Shown here in pieces: positions 6,952 to 8,179 of a stretch of 8,179 nt of DNA; position 1 is the first letter of the stretch, and each line of letters opens with the position of its first letter. The position numbers and the translations under genes were made by a program. The DNA is from CAKSQF01 sp051868045 (GTDB lineage Bacteria; Bacillota; Clostridia; Oscillospirales; CAG-272). The stretch lies in contig JBJDZN010000033.1 of the NCBI GenBank assembly GCA_051868045.1, positions 1 through 8,179 of the forward strand. The letters are read 5' to 3'. The notes beneath the pieces were generated by a model, which did no database searches, was not told where the DNA came from, and saw only the letters and a program-made list of their open reading frames with translations.

Positions 6952-6956
6952 TAGGA
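6938..6956 (-). promoter_or_regulatory. Dyad over the iscS -35, candidate IscR operator
   Basis: TCCTAT and ATAGGA are perfect inverted arms around seven central bases, covering the -35 hexamer of the iscS promoter. A bound dimer here would block RNA polymerase. IscR, an Rrf2-family dimer encoded just upstream, is the obvious candidate; that link is inferred from position and symmetry only. Confidence 0.45.
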
Positions 6957-7000
6957 TATTCAGGTTTTTTCAAAAAAATTCATATTTTTTCCAAAAGAAC

Positions 7001-7480
7001 TCACGGTTCATCGGTCGGATCGGGATTCTGTTCATGGGAAACGCCGTTTCCGCCTGCGCAGCTGCAATCCTGATCCTCTTTTTCCAGCAGATCGGCAAGG
7101 GTGACGGAAGACAGATAGTCGCAGATCATCTGTTCCAGCTTCTGCCAGACGGGAAGGGTCAGGCATTTGTCGGCTCTCCCGCAGGTGTTGTCCTCACACT
7201 CTTTGCACGCCACTGGGGTCAGGGAACCTTCGCTGATGGTCAGGATTTCGGCAAGGGTGTATTCTTCGGGGGACCTTGTCAGGGCATAGCCGCCATCCTT
7301 TCCCCGGACAGAGCGAACGATTCCGGCACGGTTGAGCCCTGCAACGATCATTTCCAGATATTTCATGGAGATGCCCTGACGACTGGCGATCAGCTTCAGG
7401 GAAATACAACCCTCGTCCCTGTGCTGGGCAAGGTCGATCAGGATCCGCAGGGCATAACGCCCTTTGGTGGATATAATCAT
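7001..7480 (-). CDS. iscR: Rrf2-family transcriptional regulator, IscR-like
   Basis: A 159-residue DNA-binding regulator, close to the 162 of E. coli IscR, that probably senses Fe-S status and controls the adjacent iscSU genes. The N-terminal winged helix-turn-helix runs through residues 1-66 (MIISTKGRYALR, ISMKYLEMIVAGL, VRSVRGKDGGYAL), followed by the linker helix around SPEEYTLAEIL. The cluster-binding loop has Cys92, Cys100 and Cys106, matching the three cysteine ligands of E. coli IscR, plus an extra Cys95. After SVTLADLL the protein ends in a polar tail with a Cys-Ser-Cys (139-141) and many Asp, Glu and Pro, probably disordered. ATG 7480 has AAGGAAGG upstream, the nearest AGGAA nine bases away. 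It is separated from purA by a strong terminator and I find no clear promoter of its own. Cluster type and targets are not shown by the sequence. Confidence 0.93.
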   Translation of the reverse strand: MIISTKGRYALRILIDLAQHRDEGCISLKLIASRQGISMKYLEMIVAGLNRAGIVRSVRGKDGGYALTRSPEEYTLAEILTISEGSLTPVACKECEDNTCGRADKCLTLPVWQKLEQMICDYLSSVTLADLLEKEDQDCSCAGGNGVSHEQNPDPTDEP

Positions 7481-7508
7481 GGTTATCCGTTCCTTCCTTT
7501 TGCTTAAA

Positions 7509-7537
7509 AATCCTGTCGCAGGGGCTGCGACAGGATT
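7509..7537 (-). terminator. Strong intrinsic terminator after purA
   Basis: AATCCTGTCGCA (7509-7520) and TGCGACAGGATT (7526-7537) form a perfect 12-bp GC-rich stem with a 5-base loop; on the minus strand TTTTTAAGC follows. It ends the purA transcript 15-40 bases past the stop and lies only 28 bases before the iscR start, so any iscR promoter must overlap it, lie in purA, or be replaced by read-through. Confidence 0.92.
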
Positions 7538-7551
7538 GAATGAAAGCGATA

Positions 7552-8179
7552 TTACATCTTGATATAGGCTTCCCGATCTGCGCCCACCGATACATAGGTG
7601 ATCTTACAGCCGACCGCTTTTTCGATGTATTTGATATAGTCGTAAGCGGCTTTGGGAAGGTCTTCTACCTTGCGGCAGCCGGAAATATCGCAATTCCAAC
7701 CGTCGAGATACTCATATACGGGCTTTGCCTTGTTGAGAGCCTCACCGGTGGGGAAGTTCTTGACAATCGTTCCGTCCACATCGTATGCCACGCAGACGGG
7801 AATCTTATCCATATAGGAAAGAATGTCCAGCTTTGTCAGAGCGATCTCATCGGCACCCTGGGCAAATACGCCGTAACGGGAAGCAACCACGTCAAATCCG
7901 CCGACTCTGCGGGGTCTGCCGGTTGCGGCACCGTACTCGCCGCCTACCTTTCTGAGGTCATCTGCCTCCTTACCGGACATTTCCACGGTGAAGGGTCCTT
8001 CGCCGACACAGGTGGAATAAGCCTTCATGATGCCGATGGAACGGTCGATCTTGTGGTTGGGAATACCGGCGCCCACGGGAGCATAGGCGGTGATGACAGA
8101 AGAGGAAGAGGTGTAGGGATAGATGCCGTAATCAATGTCGGGAAGGTCAGCGAGCTGTGCCTCAAACATGATGTTCTTG
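7552..8179 (-). CDS. purA: Adenylosuccinate synthetase, C-terminal half (5' end outside window)
   Basis: PurA joins IMP and aspartate using GTP, the first step from IMP to AMP. About 208 codons are visible; the frame is open to the window edge, so the ATG at 8169 is internal. Landmarks are GIYPYTSSSS (IMP site region), KAYSTCVGEGPF, GAATGRPRRVGGFD (the arginine-rich segment), LTKLDIL (the Lys and Asp of the guanine site), CVAYDVDG, KPVYEYLDGW and SVGADRE near the C-terminus. The motif normally FEGAQG reads FEAQLA, so the conserved Gln lies one residue earlier in an alignment of equal length, and the usual VGWFD is VGGFD. This suggests a divergent PurA subfamily rather than decay, since the frame is intact and the other motifs remain. 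The P-loop-like N-terminus and catalytic Asp and His lie outside the window. The terminator follows 15 bases after the stop. Confidence 0.93.
   Translation of the reverse strand, partial: KNIMFEAQLADLPDIDYGIYPYTSSSSVITAYAPVGAGIPNHKIDRSIGIMKAYSTCVGEGPFTVEMSGKEADDLRKVGGEYGAATGRPRRVGGFDVVASRYGVFAQGADEIALTKLDILSYMDKIPVCVAYDVDGTIVKNFPTGEALNKAKPVYEYLDGWNCDISGCRKVEDLPKAAYDYIKYIEKAVGCKITYVSVGADREAYIKM

Noticed and set aside
6961..7000. Terminator after iscR
   Set aside because: The stretch has A and T tracts but no GC-bearing stem; it fits an UP element or curved DNA for the iscS promoter better.
7194..7595. A 133-codon minus-strand frame across iscR and the purA terminator
   Set aside because: Out-of-frame shadow of iscR that runs through a terminator and into the purA 3' end.
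1..8179. A new multi-gene defence, mobile or biosynthetic system
   Set aside because: No nuclease, transposase, integrase, toxin, repeat array or biosynthetic enzyme is visible; the genes are metabolic and house-keeping apart from one unknown membrane protein.

Overview
The window looks like chromosomal DNA of a low-to-mid GC Gram-positive anaerobe, most likely a gut or rumen Clostridia member (Oscillospirales-like). The signs are strong AGGAG-type ribosome binding sites, sigma-A promoters with 17-base spacers, a minimal iscR-iscS-iscU cluster without hscAB, iscA or fdx, a clostridial-type sugar-binding lipoprotein, and a divergent PurA. The taxonomic placement is inference from protein style, not a database result.

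Layout. On the + strand, bases 2-2656 hold most of a LacZ-type family 2 beta-galactosidase whose start lies left of the window. It ends at a hairpin (2670-2718) shared with the convergent minus-strand genes. Everything else is on the minus strand and, in the direction of transcription, runs right to left: the 3' half of purA (7552-8179, start outside the window), a terminator (7509-7537), iscR (7001-7480), a strong promoter with a dyad over its -35 (6923-6956), a possible 24-codon leader ORF (6834-6908), iscS (5642-6829), iscU/nifU (5185-5619), a terminator (5137-5163), a promoter with repeated TTTCNGAAA elements (5035-5089), a solute-binding lipoprotein (3465-5003), a terminator (3409-3431), and an uncharacterised two-TM membrane protein (2763-3377).

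Function. IscR, IscS and IscU form the house-keeping Fe-S assembly unit: IscS takes sulfur from cysteine, IscU is the scaffold, and IscR is the probable Fe-S-sensing regulator. The promoter sits between iscR and iscS, so iscSU can be controlled apart from iscR. The beta-galactosidase and the binding lipoprotein point to a glycan-using lifestyle, but no ABC permease is present, so a joint sugar-uptake system cannot be shown here. PurA (AMP synthesis) is an unrelated neighbour.

Two starts were corrected: the lipoprotein starts at ATG 5003, not the TTG at 5012 that touches its own Shine-Dalgarno, and IscU starts at ATG 5619, not further upstream inside iscS. No intergenic gap exceeds 300 bases. 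I saw no RNA genes, mobile elements, CRISPR arrays or clear novel multi-gene system. The most interesting signals are regulatory: the iscS promoter/leader region and the TTTCNGAAA cluster. Next come a Cys-rich IscU tail and a PurA with a shifted active-site motif.
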